NCBI GenBank assembly: GCA_029243025.1
Contig: JAQWSU010000014.1
Coordinates: 53,341-117,340 of the forward strand
Direction of reading: 5' to 3'
DNA: 64,000 bases
Source of the DNA: Pirellulaceae bacterium
Lineage (GTDB): Bacteria > Planctomycetota > Planctomycetia > Pirellulales > Pirellulaceae
The stretch's first letter is position 1. Every line of letters starts with the position of its first letter. A model generated the notes under the pieces. That model was not told the DNA's origin, did not search any database, and was given only the letters and a program-made list of their open reading frames with translations. The position numbers were made by a program, and so were the translations under genes. Below, one piece after another: positions 9,133 to 18,415 of the stretch.

Positions 9133-9888
9133 TCAAGCTCCGGAGTTCAATTCGGCCATTACGTCATCTGGAATGTTGAAGTTTGCCGATACGTTTTGGA
9201 CGTCGTCATGATCATCGAGTAGTTCCATTAGCTTGAGCACTTTGCGCCCTGTGCTGGCATCGAGATCGACAGTGGCTGATGGTATCCGCGTCAACTGTTT
9301 GACTGTGGGTTCGATTTGGGCTTCTTCGAGGGCTGCCAGCAGATCGGCGTAAGCGTCGGGTTCGCAGGTGATTTCGAACTGGTCACCCTGCTGTTCCACG
9401 TTGTCACCGCCGGCGTCCAAGATAACTTCCATCAGCCGATCTTCATCGACTTGATCAGTCGGCACGACGATCAAGCCTTTGCGGTCGAATAAGTAGGCGA
9501 CACAACCGGTGCCACCAAGCTTTCCACCGTACACTTCGAACAGTTTTCGAATTTCGGGTGCCGTTCGATTGCGGTTGTCGGTCATGATTTCGCACATCAC
9601 GGCGACGCCGTTGGGACCGTAGCCCTCGTACAGAACTTCCTCAACATCCCCGCCGTCGAGTTCGCCAGTACCTTTTTTGATGGCTCGATCAATATTATCT
9701 TTGGGCATCCGAGCAGCCCGGGCGTCGGCCAGCGGTACCCTCAAGCTGACGTTTGTATCCGGATCAGCACCGCCAATTCGGGCTGCTACCATCAATGCTT
9801 TGGAGATTTTGCTCCAGACCTTGCCGCGTTTGTTGTCGATCAGCGCTTTTTTGTGTTTGATGCCCGCCCAATGTGAATGACCTGCCAT
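9133..9888 (-). CDS. yebC: YebC/PmpR-family protein
   Basis: 251 residues, the standard length. The N-terminus MAGHSHWAGIKHKKALIDNK is diagnostic, followed by RAIKKGTGELDGGDVEEVLYEGYGP in pieces and NRTAPEIRKLFEVYGGKLG. The family acts as a DNA-binding regulator in some bacteria (PmpR) and as a ribosome-associated translation factor relieving stalls in others. The start lies 6 bases after the stop of the TPR gene, with GGGAGTAAGG as ribosome-binding site, so the two are an operon. The gene converges on the cytochrome gene. Confidence 0.93.
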   Translation of the reverse strand: MAGHSHWAGIKHKKALIDNKRGKVWSKISKALMVAARIGGADPDTNVSLRVPLADARAARMPKDNIDRAIKKGTGELDGGDVEEVLYEGYGPNGVAVMCEIMTDNRNRTAPEIRKLFEVYGGKLGGTGCVAYLFDRKGLIVVPTDQVDEDRLMEVILDAGGDNVEQQGDQFEITCEPDAYADLLAALEEAQIEPTVKQLTRIPSATVDLDASTGRKVLKLMELLDDHDDVQNVSANFNIPDDVMAELNSGA

Positions 9889-9894
9889 TTTGCC

Positions 9895-12069
9895 TTACTC
9901 CCGTCTTTCCAGCTCCAACTTCGATTCAATTCTTTTTCGATCGTTTGCCTGTTTTTCCAACAGCAATTTGAGTGCTTTTTGCCACGTCTCTCGTGCCTCT
10001 TTGGCCTGCCCCAATTTGTTGAAGGTGTCGGCGAGGTGTTCGAGGATGATCGGATCGGGCCTTTCGATTTCGATCGCCTTTTGCAATGGCTCAACGGCTT
10101 CCTGGTAGCGTGCAAGTTGGTACAACGCCCAACCGAGGCTATCGAGGTAAGCAATGTTTTCCGGTTCGGCAGCTACGGCCTTTTGAGCCATTCTCAACGC
10201 CCGGTTCAGGTGGAGGTTCTGATCGGCCCATAGATACCCCAGGTCATTGTGGGCGCCGACATCCATTGGATACTCATCCAATACTTGTTCCAGCCATTCG
10301 ATCCCCTTCGCGATATTTTCTTGAGCAACGCAGATGTTTGAAAGCGTCATTTTTGCTTCCTTCACTGCAGCGCGGGCACCGCCGGTTTGAAAGTCATCTT
10401 GGTACTGATCAAGAAAGTCAAGATAAGCTTGTTTTGATTCATCCCAGCGCTCTGCCAAGTACAAAATCCAAGCGGGTCGCATCTCAATCGCCGGGATACC
10501 TTTTGATCGTTTGGCCGCATCCTTGGCCGCTAGGAGCGCTTCGTCGTACCGGTCATTCACCGCAAGTGCGCCCGACAAGTAATAAAGTACTTCGGCCGTT
10601 CGCCTGCCGGGAATTTTTTCATCGAGCATTTCCTGGAATATCTGAATCGCCCGTTCGGACTCATTCGCCAGCAGCATTTCTAAGCCCCAGCTGATCCAGA
10701 GTTGGGCATCGGCACGCGGGGCCTTTCCTGCAACGAGGCGAAAGAACTCGTCGGCCAATTCATATTGTTCGGTCAGAATTGCCAGATTGGCCAGCGCGAG
10801 TGCCTCTCCCTGTAATTCTTTTTCAGGATGGTCCCCGAAACGTTTTCGCCCATCTACTGCTAGTTGGTTGATTCGTTCGGGGGTTTCGACCAGCGGCGTA
10901 AGCTCACTCTTTAACGCCGTGATTCCGTTCAATTCGGTGACCGCACGCCCCAGCAGTTCCAGCAAACGTCTGTCGTCGTCGAGTTGTTGATAACAAGTCA
11001 CCAGGCCGCGGTAGGCATCAACGGACGGCTGCTGCTGCAAAACTTGTTGGTAGAGTTCTGCTGCTTTGCCGTATTGTTTTGCCTCCAAATACTGATCGGC
11101 GAGAAAGTAGCCGATGTAAGCGTTTTGGGGTTGTTGCTCGCGCAGTTCAACCAGACGCTTGATCAATTGATCTTGTCTGCCTTGTGCTTCCTCTAATTCA
11201 GCTAGGAGTCGGTAGGGCGAGGTTCCGGCCTCGTCGATCCCAGCCTCGAGATAGATCGCCAACTGTTTTTCGGCAGCTTCGACCTTATTTTGCTCTTTCG
11301 CAATGCGGGCTAAATGGAAAGCCAGAATCGGTGCGGTTTTCTCATTGGGGTGCGCCTTCCGAAATAACTCGGCTGCCTTCTCCAGGCGATTGGCCAGAAA
11401 GTTAGACTCTCCGATTACTGAATAAGTTGGCCCGGAATCTTTAAGAAGAGTTTCGATCGCGATCGCATCGGCCGATCCCTTTTTAGCCGTTTTCATCACG
11501 GACAGAACACGATCAAACGCGTCGCTCGCCTTGCCATACTTTTCGTTGAGGAAGTAAAGTCTACCCAGTTCGAATTGGGTGATCACACCGGCCCCTTTTA
11601 AATCGCTTTCGGCTGGCACTTCCGCAGTTATTTCGTAGAGCTTGGCCGCTTCCTCAAATCGTTCTTGTTCTGTGAGGCGAACTGCGAGTCGTCGTAGAAT
11701 GAAGGAATCGAGCTTTGTTCCCGATTTCAGCATTTTGGCGTATCTTGCCGCTTCTTCGCCGTGGCCCAGTCGAAAGGCTAGAGGCACGATTTCCTTGAGA
11801 ATTGTTTCGGAGCCGTTTGAATATCGATGGGCTCGCTCGTATTTTCGGAGTGCTTCCAGATATTTTTCTCGTCGAAACAGGAGTCGTCCTTCGGCGAAGA
11901 GACTGGAAGAATGAATCCGATCTTCATCGGCTTCACTTCGTGTTGTCCGAGGTACAAATGGCTCCAGATCGGACAGGTTTTCTGATGGGCCGTTTTGCGC
12001 CAAGAGCACAGGTTGAAAGAAGGGTGTAATCAGCAGTACAGACAAGAGCGTGCGGGAAAGTGCAGGCAT
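9895..12069 (-). CDS. Exported tetratricopeptide-repeat protein
   Basis: 724 residues from the ATG at 12069, chosen because a GGAG lies 9 bases upstream and because it opens a clean signal peptide (MPALSRTLLSVLLITPFFQP). A GTG five codons upstream is in frame but lacks a site. The mature protein is built of many TPR-like helical repeats: EGRLLFRREKYLEALRKYER near the start, YGKAAELYQQVLQQQPSVDA in the middle, and LGWALYQLARYQEAVEPLQK near the C-terminus. Such proteins scaffold protein complexes; the partner is not evident. The gene leads a two-gene unit with yebC. Confidence 0.85.
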   Translation of the reverse strand: MPALSRTLLSVLLITPFFQPVLLAQNGPSENLSDLEPFVPRTTRSEADEDRIHSSSLFAEGRLLFRREKYLEALRKYERAHRYSNGSETILKEIVPLAFRLGHGEEAARYAKMLKSGTKLDSFILRRLAVRLTEQERFEEAAKLYEITAEVPAESDLKGAGVITQFELGRLYFLNEKYGKASDAFDRVLSVMKTAKKGSADAIAIETLLKDSGPTYSVIGESNFLANRLEKAAELFRKAHPNEKTAPILAFHLARIAKEQNKVEAAEKQLAIYLEAGIDEAGTSPYRLLAELEEAQGRQDQLIKRLVELREQQPQNAYIGYFLADQYLEAKQYGKAAELYQQVLQQQPSVDAYRGLVTCYQQLDDDRRLLELLGRAVTELNGITALKSELTPLVETPERINQLAVDGRKRFGDHPEKELQGEALALANLAILTEQYELADEFFRLVAGKAPRADAQLWISWGLEMLLANESERAIQIFQEMLDEKIPGRRTAEVLYYLSGALAVNDRYDEALLAAKDAAKRSKGIPAIEMRPAWILYLAERWDESKQAYLDFLDQYQDDFQTGGARAAVKEAKMTLSNICVAQENIAKGIEWLEQVLDEYPMDVGAHNDLGYLWADQNLHLNRALRMAQKAVAAEPENIAYLDSLGWALYQLARYQEAVEPLQKAIEIERPDPIILEHLADTFNKLGQAKEARETWQKALKLLLEKQANDRKRIESKLELERRE

Positions 12070-12216
12070 CAAAAGAATCTCCACGCGGCCGGGGCAATTT
12101 GGCCTTGGGTGAAATGAGAGACCGTCAAGTCGCTAGTCTCGGTTCAGGCATCACACATCGTATTCTACTCATACGGCGGAGCGAGTGTGGGATTCGTGCC
12201 GGAACGTCTATCGGTC

Positions 12217-13203
12217 TCAACGTGGTTTGCGACGAGCGAGTTGCTTTGAGGCTGATTTTTTGTTGCCTTTGACGGCCTTCTTGGCGACTGCTTTCTTACT
12301 GACTGCTTTCTTACTGACTGCCTTCTTTTTGCCGGTCTTCTTTTTGACGGGTTCCACCTTTTTCTTTTTGGCGGCGGTTTTTTTGCTGACCGCTTTCTTT
12401 TTGCCGGGTTCCGCCTTTTTCTTTGTGGTTGGAGCTTTCGCGGTAGTGTTTTTCACCGTCTTTTTCTTTGGGGGGACTGCTTTCTTTTTTGTTTTTACAG
12501 GTTTGGCAGCCGCCGCTTTGCGTCCACCCCGTTTGGGCAACCGGTCTTTCGCAGTAGGGCTCATCTCCAACAGGATATTGCGGATATTTGTGTTGAAGGG
12601 GCTGGCTGCCAATTCGGCTGCCAACTGGTGCAATAAGGAACTGAATTCCTCGCCTTTGGTTTTGGGGATTGCACGTTCAAGTCCCGGCACCCGTCCCTTT
12701 TTCGTCTCGTCTTCGCTTGCCACATCGGCAATATAGAGCACGTTCATCGATGATTTGCAAAGTGGAATCGAATGGCCGCCGAGCCCATTTTGAACCAAGT
12801 AGGAAATCGAAAAAGTGGTCGTTCCGCGGTAGCTTTCCAATTGTTTGATGGCCGCGCCCAGGTTTTGTTTCTTGAGGAGATCCACGTCAAAGGAATAGAC
12901 CGATTCGAACACGCTATGCAATGTGTGTTTGAGTTGCGTGGCGGACTTGGATGGATCGGCGCTGCCTTTCATCAATTCGGTCAGTTCTCGGACGGTCGTG
13001 ACTCGGACCTCGTTCCAATCGAACATGGACTCCTGCAGTCTCGCAAAAATTTCGTCGGCGATTTCATAGCGAGTGTTTTCCAGGCAGCATGCGTAGAGCA
13101 ACTGCTCGAGAACAGGGCGTTCAGCCTGCTGGATTGGTTTGAAGTGTTTGGCAAGGACTTTGTGGGTCTTGGCTATTTGTGCGGCGCGATTGGATGCAGA
13201 CAT
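12217..13203 (-). CDS. Endonuclease III-like (HhH-GPD fold) domain with histone H1-like Lys/Ala tail
   Basis: 328 residues in two parts. Residues 15-215 resemble the endonuclease III fold: VLEQLLYACCLENTRYEIAD corresponds to the helix usually reading 'LLSQQT', and FDWNEVRVTTVRELTELMKG to the following helices. The region where the helix-hairpin-helix and catalytic Lys should lie (about 120-160) is divergent, and no Fe-S cysteine cluster is present, so glycosylase activity is doubtful. Residues 223-328 are almost only Lys, Ala, Pro, Val, Thr and Ser with KKAVSKKA-type repeats, like histone H1 tails, suggesting non-specific DNA or RNA binding. The gene starts 44 bases after the stop of rbfA and is probably last in the nusA operon. 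Confidence 0.65.
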   Translation of the reverse strand: MSASNRAAQIAKTHKVLAKHFKPIQQAERPVLEQLLYACCLENTRYEIADEIFARLQESMFDWNEVRVTTVRELTELMKGSADPSKSATQLKHTLHSVFESVYSFDVDLLKKQNLGAAIKQLESYRGTTTFSISYLVQNGLGGHSIPLCKSSMNVLYIADVASEDETKKGRVPGLERAIPKTKGEEFSSLLHQLAAELAASPFNTNIRNILLEMSPTAKDRLPKRGGRKAAAAKPVKTKKKAVPPKKKTVKNTTAKAPTTKKKAEPGKKKAVSKKTAAKKKKVEPVKKKTGKKKAVSKKAVSKKAVAKKAVKGNKKSASKQLARRKPR

Positions 13204-13247
13204 CTTGTTTTCATCACGTAGGGGTTTGGCAGGAATGGATCAACGAT

Positions 13248-13673
13248 TCATCGAGATGCGTCGTCAGGATTTTCGTCGAGTAGTGTGTCTTCGTCGTCGC
13301 TAGGTTCCGCATCATCCGAGGTGTCTTCATCAGCAGGCAGGACATCATGCAGAATCTCAGATACTTTGAACGCGTGCTTGATGCCCTTGTCGAGAACAAA
13401 TTGAATTCGTGGGGTGTATCGCGTGTCAATGCGATCGTTGACCCGTTTCTGGAGGAATCCGGCGGAACCTTGCAGGCCGTGCATGCAAAGGCTCTGTTGC
13501 TTTTCATCGCCCATCACCGAGACGTGAACTTTGGCAAATCTCATGTCGCCGGAGATTTCGACGAAGGTCACCGTCACGTTTTGGATACGTGGATCTCGCA
13601 ATTCGGTGAGGATCGCTAAGCTGACGACCTCTTTAATCGCAGATGCTGCTTTGAGTGTACGGCGCGAACTCAT
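13248..13673 (-). CDS. rbfA: Ribosome-binding factor A
   Basis: 141 residues. The KH-like fold of RbfA is recognised from MSSRRTLKAASAIKEVVSLA, the ELRDPRIQNVTVTFVEISGD stretch and the C-terminal TPRIQFVLDKGIKHA. An acidic tail follows (EDTSDDAEPSDDEDTLLDE). RbfA binds the 30S subunit and helps mature the 5' end of 16S rRNA. It follows infB closely (44 bases) in the conserved nusA-infB-rbfA order. A GGGA lies before the ATG. The usual downstream truB is missing and is replaced by the H1-tailed gene. Confidence 0.93.
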   Translation of the reverse strand: MSSRRTLKAASAIKEVVSLAILTELRDPRIQNVTVTFVEISGDMRFAKVHVSVMGDEKQQSLCMHGLQGSAGFLQKRVNDRIDTRYTPRIQFVLDKGIKHAFKVSEILHDVLPADEDTSDDAEPSDDEDTLLDENPDDASR

Positions 13674-13717
13674 GGAAATCCCAAACTACGGCATGACAAC
13701 GGCGAGAAAAATTTGAG

Positions 13718-16459
13718 TTACAAAGATCGTGCAATTTCTTCGATCTTGTAGGCTTCGAGGATGTCGCCCTCTTTCAGATCGTTGAATCCGGAGAGCTTCA
13801 TGCCGCATTCGTAACCTTCGCGGACTTCCTTCGAGTCATCTTTTTCACGGCGGAGTGAATCGAGTGGATAATCGCCGATGCCACGTCCATTTCGATTGAC
13901 GCGAACACGACATCCACGTTCGATCGTACCGGCCAGCACGCGACAACCGGCCACCGTGCCGACGCGACTGATCGTGAAGGTTCGCTGGACCAAGGCACGT
14001 CCAAGTTCCTTCACGCGTTCTTCCGGCTTGAGCTTGCCTTCCAAGGTTGCCTTTAGATCTTCGGTGACCTTGTAGATGATGTCGTAACGTCGAATCTCGA
14101 CGCCTCGTTCTTCCGCAAGGATCCGTGCTGATTCGTCGGGAATCACGTTGAAACCAATAATCACCGCGTCGGACGCATCCGCAAGCGTTACGTCGGCAGC
14201 GGTGATTCCACCCACTGTTGCTTGCAATAATTTGATTTGAACTTCTGGATGCTGCAGCTTGTCCAATTCCTTTTGGATCGCTTCGATGGAACCTCGTACA
14301 TCGGCCCGGAGAACCAGATTGAGGTTTGTGACTTCGATTTCATCGCCCAACCGGCCTTCTTCCATTCGGCGTTGGAATTCTTCGAACGAAACTCGGACTG
14401 TTCGACCTGAGAGTGATCGTGAACGAGTCTGTGTTTGACGTTGTTCAGCAATTTGGCGCGCCTGAGCGATGTTTTCCAGGACATGGAAAGAATCGCCAGC
14501 TTCGGGAGCCATATTGAGGCCGGTCAAGTTGACGGGTGTCGAGGGGCCCGCCTCTTGGAGTTTCCGAGTTGGCTTCAGGGTGTCATGCATTGCTTTGACT
14601 CGGCCGTAGGCACCACCACAGACCATCACATCCCCAACTCGGAGTGTTCCGTTTTGTACGATGACTTTTGCCACGACTCCCCGATTGCCTTGCTGTTCCG
14701 CTTCCAGGCAAGTTCCTGACGCCGCACGATCTGGGTTCGCTTGGTATTCATGCAGATCAGCGGTCAGCAACAAAGTTTCCAAGAGGGTATCGATGCCGTC
14801 GCCGTTGATGGCACTGGTTTGCACCACTTCCACATCCCCGCCCCATTCGGAGGGAAGCAATTCTTGCGCGGACAGTTCTTGCATCGCACGGTTGATATCG
14901 GCTCCGGGAAGATCGCACTTATTGAGTGCTACGACGATCGGCACTCCAGCAGCCCGAGCATGGCTAATTGCTTCTTCCGTTTGCGGCATGATCCCGTCGT
15001 CAGCGGCGATCACCAGGACCGCGATATCAGTCACATTGGCACCTCGAGCACGCATTTCGGTGAATGCCTCGTGACCCGGGGTATCGACGAAAGCGATTTC
15101 GCGATCATCCTTCTTTAGCTTGTACGCTCGGATGTGTTGGGTGATCCCGCCCGCTTCGCCTGAGACCACATCGATGCCGATGATCGCGTCAAGGAGCGAA
15201 GTCTTCCCATGGTCAACGTGTCCCAAGAAGGTGATGACAGGGACGCGTGGGACGAGTGAGTTCGGATCGTCCTCGGTTTCGAGCATTTGCGTAATCAGCT
15301 GATCCTCAAGTGTCTCGGCGAGTTTGAATTCGACCTCTAACTCAAGTTCGGCTGCGACGAGTTCGGCCGTTTCGGCGTCGATTTCCTGGTTGATGGTAAC
15401 CATGGTGCCGAAGCCCATCAGCGTGCGCTGGATCTCGGCCGTTGGCACACCAGTCGCCTCGGATAAGCTCCGAACGGAACACGGTAATTCGACACTGACT
15501 TTCCCTTTACGGGGAGCGGCCGTGTTGGTGCCTTTGCGGACCAAACGCCGTCGTTTTCGGCGTACATCCTGATCGTCGTCATCTCGTCCGCTTCGCGAGC
15601 GGCGTCGTTTTTGCTGACGTGCGGCCCGACTACCCGCCATGGTGGCGAGTTTCTTGTCTCGCGAGTCGTCCTCTTTACCACCTTCGGCTTTACCACCTCG
15701 GCGTCGATCTCTCCCACCGGCGGATTTCGAGGATGCGTCTCGATCCGTGGAAGACTTTTGAGTTGGTGGGGCTTTCGGCTCGTTCGAGTCCTTGTCCTGT
15801 TGTTTCGTGAATTGTTCAAGCGGAGCACGGCTGCCTGATTTGGCATTTCGGATCGCATCAGCCGGCAGTGTCATGATGGGCTTTTGCGGTGCCGGTTCGT
15901 TTGACTTCGGTTTAGCAGTCGGTTGGGCTGTCTTGGGAATGGCCGCCATGCGAACGACCGGTTCCTTGCGACCGGCGTCTTTTCGAGACGCAGTTTTAGC
16001 CGAGTCTCGATCTTTGCCTGACGCGTTGTCGCCAGCCTCTGTCGTCGATTTTGAACTCGTCGGCTGAATCACACGAGGCTTGCCCGTGCTGCCACCGGGA
16101 CCGATGTAATCTTCGCGAGTAAAAGCCGGCTGTTCGGGTGCAGCTGCAGGCGGGGCGGGCTCTGACTTGGGCTTGGGCTTGGGCTTGGGCTCGGGCTTGG
16201 GCTCGGGTGCCGCCTTGGGTGCCGCCTTGGGAGGCACCACCTTGGGGATGGTGGGCGGCTTGGCCGCAGGTGGGGGAGTTGGTGCGCCTTCGGCGCGCGT
16301 CCCACCTTTCAAGAAAGCTTTGACTTTGGTGAGCTCATCGTCTGTCAAACTAGCCAGGGCAGAACCTTTTCCGGTTATGCCTGCTTTCGCACAGACATCG
16401 ACAAGCTCCTTGCTGTCGATCTTTAAATCTTTCGCTAATGCGTAAATCCGAATGGGCAC
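13718..16459 (-). CDS. infB: Translation initiation factor IF-2
   Basis: 913 residues. The N-terminal IF2_N domain (MPIRIYALAKDLKIDSKELV) is followed by a long Pro/Lys/Glu-rich linker (about 55-330), then a second IF2_N-like segment. The GTPase has G1 GHVDHGKTS, G2 GGITQHI, G3 DTPGHEAFTEM and G4 NKCD, with the C-terminal domains that bind fMet-tRNA after it. The factor brings initiator tRNA to the 30S subunit. Translation starts at GTG 16459 with an excellent AGGAGG seven bases upstream. A 'KPEPKPKPKPK' run in the linker reflects a short Pro-Lys repeat in the DNA near 16160-16205. Confidence 0.97.
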   Translation of the reverse strand: MPIRIYALAKDLKIDSKELVDVCAKAGITGKGSALASLTDDELTKVKAFLKGGTRAEGAPTPPPAAKPPTIPKVVPPKAAPKAAPEPKPEPKPKPKPKSEPAPPAAAPEQPAFTREDYIGPGGSTGKPRVIQPTSSKSTTEAGDNASGKDRDSAKTASRKDAGRKEPVVRMAAIPKTAQPTAKPKSNEPAPQKPIMTLPADAIRNAKSGSRAPLEQFTKQQDKDSNEPKAPPTQKSSTDRDASSKSAGGRDRRRGGKAEGGKEDDSRDKKLATMAGSRAARQQKRRRSRSGRDDDDQDVRRKRRRLVRKGTNTAAPRKGKVSVELPCSVRSLSEATGVPTAEIQRTLMGFGTMVTINQEIDAETAELVAAELELEVEFKLAETLEDQLITQMLETEDDPNSLVPRVPVITFLGHVDHGKTSLLDAIIGIDVVSGEAGGITQHIRAYKLKKDDREIAFVDTPGHEAFTEMRARGANVTDIAVLVIAADDGIMPQTEEAISHARAAGVPIVVALNKCDLPGADINRAMQELSAQELLPSEWGGDVEVVQTSAINGDGIDTLLETLLLTADLHEYQANPDRAASGTCLEAEQQGNRGVVAKVIVQNGTLRVGDVMVCGGAYGRVKAMHDTLKPTRKLQEAGPSTPVNLTGLNMAPEAGDSFHVLENIAQARQIAEQRQTQTRSRSLSGRTVRVSFEEFQRRMEEGRLGDEIEVTNLNLVLRADVRGSIEAIQKELDKLQHPEVQIKLLQATVGGITAADVTLADASDAVIIGFNVIPDESARILAEERGVEIRRYDIIYKVTEDLKATLEGKLKPEERVKELGRALVQRTFTISRVGTVAGCRVLAGTIERGCRVRVNRNGRGIGDYPLDSLRREKDDSKEVREGYECGMKLSGFNDLKEGDILEAYKIEEIARSL

Positions 16460-16662
16460 GTCTGCCCTCCTTAATCTTCCTTGCGTGCGACGAAGTCCGA
16501 TCGTTCTGCACGCCTGCGGTAGTTGCTCTTAACCCATTTGTCCGTACTCCCCGCTTGGTTGGTCAAGTGGCTTGAGGGACTTTCCCATCATTCAAACCGA
16601 TTGATCTTACCGTGCGTTTCACCCTTGCTAATCAAGGGATCCTAACACCAGCTGGACGACGG

Positions 16663-18132
16663 CTACGACTCAAGGGTCGTATCGCGTGGTTCGCTTTCGG
16701 TGGCCGGTTGTGATACGGCACCGTCAGGCGATTCGTTTTCTGCGGTCTCCGTGGGGGCATCACCGTCCGCTTCTACAGCAGACGTTTCGTCCCCCGAGTT
16801 CCCCAGTGTAACACTCGTGGCGTCGACTTCCACTCCTTCGGAGTTGGATTCTTCCGTGGCATCGGCAATCGCAGCCGCTTCTCTGGCCGCTTCTTTGGCC
16901 GCTTCGAGGGCTTCCGCTTCTGCGGTCGCCTTGTCGATTCGTTCTTGTTCTTTCAAGCGACGGCGTTCAGCAGCGGCGGCCTGTTCGGCCTCTTCGGCTC
17001 GTTGCTCGGCCTGTTCGACAATCTGATCGACCACCTCTTGGCTGAGACTTCCCATTTCCATCAAGTCATCGGGTTCAATCACCGAGAGGTCGTCGTAGGA
17101 TAAAAAGCCTTCGCCCACCAATCGTTCCGCCAGTTCGTCGGTAACACCTTCCAGCGCGGAATAGCCAGCGACGGCACTTTCTATTTGTTCCTGCAGTTCA
17201 TTCTGGGTCATGATTTCGATGTCCCAGCCGCAAAGCTTGCTTGCCAGTCGGACATTCTGACCTCGCCGGCCGATGGCCAGTGACAACTGGTCCTCTCGAA
17301 CCAGCACGATAGCCCGTCCCATCATTTTGCAGAGGATGACTTCGTCAACTTCGGCCGGTTGGAGCGAATTGGGGATCAAAACCTGCATGTCATCGCTCCA
17401 GCGAACGATATCAATTCGTTCCCCGGCCAGTTCATCGACGATGTTTTTAATGCGGTTTCCTCGAACGCCCACGCAGGCGCCTACGCAGTCCACTCGCTGA
17501 TCGGCACTGCTGACGGCCACTTTACTGCGATAGCCGGGTTCACGAGCCATCGCTCGAACTTCAATGACACCCTCGGCGATTTCAGGAATTTCCTGTTCGA
17601 ACAGGCGTTGTACCAAATGGGGGCGGGTGCGGCTCAGGATTACCTTGACGCGACTCCCTTCTTTTCGAACGTCAAAAACGGTTGCCCGCACTCGCTCGTT
17701 CGCATGGTGTGATTCACCCGGAATCTGTTCGCCACGCGGCAGGATGGCCTCCACGTTTCCAAGGGAGACGGTGGTGGCTCGTCCTTCATTTCGCTGCACG
17801 ACTCCGCCGACCATTTGGCCGGACAATTCGTCATACTCGTCGTAGAGCGCATCGCGTTCGGCTTCGCGAATTTTTTGAATGATCACCTGTTTGGCGGTTT
17901 GAGCTCCAATCCGTCCGACCGTTTCTTCCGGATCGAGCGGTTCTCCGTTCATTTTTCCGCGAATCGAGCCGTCCACGCGGTCAATCTCGATCTCGATTTC
18001 CGCGTCGTCACCGTAATTTTTTCTCGCCGCGGAGACCAAGGCCGCCTCAATCGCCTGGATGACGATGTCCTTTTCGATGTTTTTGTCGCGGTGGATCGCG
18101 TCAACAATCCGCAGCACTTCGTTCGGATTCAT
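16663..18132 (-). CDS. nusA: Transcription termination/antitermination protein NusA
   Basis: 489 residues from the ATG at 18132; the frame is open to 18183, but [20 protein letters not shown] is the typical NusA start. The order is an N-terminal RNA polymerase-binding domain, S1 (with [18 protein letters not shown]), then two KH domains including [20 protein letters not shown] and [15 protein letters not shown] helix-hairpin-helix segment follows, and then a long Ala/Glu coiled-coil and acidic tail (about residues 370-489), which is longer than in many bacteria. NusA modulates pausing, termination and antitermination. It heads the nusA-infB-rbfA unit; rimP and ylxR, often present, are absent. 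Confidence 0.95.
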   Translation of the reverse strand: MNPNEVLRIVDAIHRDKNIEKDIVIQAIEAALVSAARKNYGDDAEIEIEIDRVDGSIRGKMNGEPLDPEETVGRIGAQTAKQVIIQKIREAERDALYDEYDELSGQMVGGVVQRNEGRATTVSLGNVEAILPRGEQIPGESHHANERVRATVFDVRKEGSRVKVILSRTRPHLVQRLFEQEIPEIAEGVIEVRAMAREPGYRSKVAVSSADQRVDCVGACVGVRGNRIKNIVDELAGERIDIVRWSDDMQVLIPNSLQPAEVDEVILCKMMGRAIVLVREDQLSLAIGRRGQNVRLASKLCGWDIEIMTQNELQEQIESAVAGYSALEGVTDELAERLVGEGFLSYDDLSVIEPDDLMEMGSLSQEVVDQIVEQAEQRAEEAEQAAAAERRRLKEQERIDKATAEAEALEAAKEAAREAAAIADATEESNSEGVEVDATSVTLGNSGDETSAVEADGDAPTETAENESPDGAVSQPATESEPRDTTLES

Positions 18133-18415
18133 GGCACCAATTCGTGGTCGGCCCTGTCTTGAGCGACGTACGGCATCGTTCAAGTCAGGTTCTATATTGT
18201 TGTTAACAAGCTGAATCGCCTCAGCCGCAGCTGAAAAGGGGCGATCGCTCGAAAATCCTTCTACACCATAGCTTTAGTTAAACGTAGAATCTCGCCAGCA
18301 TATAGGCGGACTCGGGGGGTGTCAACCTGGGACGGCGGCGACCGATGGTCCTAAATAGATGTGTTACGCGGCCGTTCTGCGACTGAGTTGACTGGGAAGG
18401 CGGGCTCGGTCTTGT

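Noticed and set aside
12185..12736. Plus-strand frame rich in Phe, Leu and Ala
   Set aside because: It is the antisense of the Lys/Ala tail of the histone H1-like protein.
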